A DNA stretch of 5,209 nucleotides, taken from assembly GCA_030669265.1 (NCBI GenBank), contig DAOVDY010000082.1, positions 1 to 5,209 of the forward strand. Direction: 5' to 3'. The notes under the pieces were generated by a model. The model searched no databases and was not told the DNA's origin. It saw only the letters and a list, made by a program, of their open reading frames with translations. How positions within the stretch are numbered: the stretch's first letter is position 1; every line of letters starts with the position of its first letter. The DNA is from Desulfobacteraceae bacterium (GTDB taxonomy: Bacteria; Desulfobacterota; DSM-4660; Desulfatiglandales; B25-G16). Shown here one piece after another: positions 5,148 to 5,209 of the stretch. Made by a program: the position numbers and the translations under genes.

Positions 5148-5209
5148 AGGAAAAGGAATAGCAGAATACAGCAGTTGGACTTGAAAAGTCTGTTGGCAGG
5201 ATCAACGTA

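Noticed and set aside
1..5209. CRISPR array, tRNA, rRNA or insertion sequence
   Set aside because: I found no regularly spaced repeats, no tRNA-like T-loop with matching arms, no rRNA-like sequence and no transposase motif.

Overview
The window looks like a chromosomal segment of a Gram-negative, probably anaerobic bacterium of moderate to low GC. The gene families (bactofilin, DsbD/CcdA-like membrane protein, exported metallo-beta-lactamase-fold protein, FabG-like dehydrogenase, YvlD/holin-4_2 protein) would suit Desulfobacterota or a neighbouring lineage. No rRNA, tRNA or marker gene is present, so this placement is a weak inference.

Layout, left to right. Positions 1-302 hold a possible C-terminal scrap of a gene cut by the window edge, then about 200 bp without a convincing gene that carries a 14-bp perfect palindrome and a good ribosome binding site. 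Positions 303-2881 are a plus-strand three-gene block that looks like one operon: a secreted MBL-fold hydrolase (303-1133), a six-helix DsbD_2/CcdA-type membrane protein overlapping it by 11 bp (1123-1773), and, 19 bp further on, a bactofilin fused to a SAM-methyltransferase-like domain (1793-2881). After a 91-bp gap with a promoter-like sequence comes a FabG-like short-chain dehydrogenase (2973-3713).

The right part runs on the minus strand, convergent with the dehydrogenase. Its order of transcription is a two-helix membrane protein with TPR repeats starting at TTG (5046-4507), a previously unlisted 28-codon small ORF fitted between its neighbours (4501-4415), a four-helix YvlD/phage-holin-4_2 family protein (4413-4018), and a broken N-terminal piece of a NUDIX hydrolase (3940-3737) that stops just beyond the end of the dehydrogenase gene.

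Functional reading. The first two genes are translationally coupled and both point to the cell envelope: an exported metal-dependent hydrolase plus a thiol-redox-type membrane carrier. The third adds a cytoskeletal scaffold domain joined to an enzyme-like domain, an unusual architecture, and has a visibly higher GC content than the two genes before it. The minus-strand genes form a small envelope cluster. No mobile element, CRISPR array, tRNA or rRNA was seen. The most unusual observations are the bactofilin-methyltransferase fusion, the small ORF at 4415-4501, and the truncated NUDIX gene at the convergent junction.
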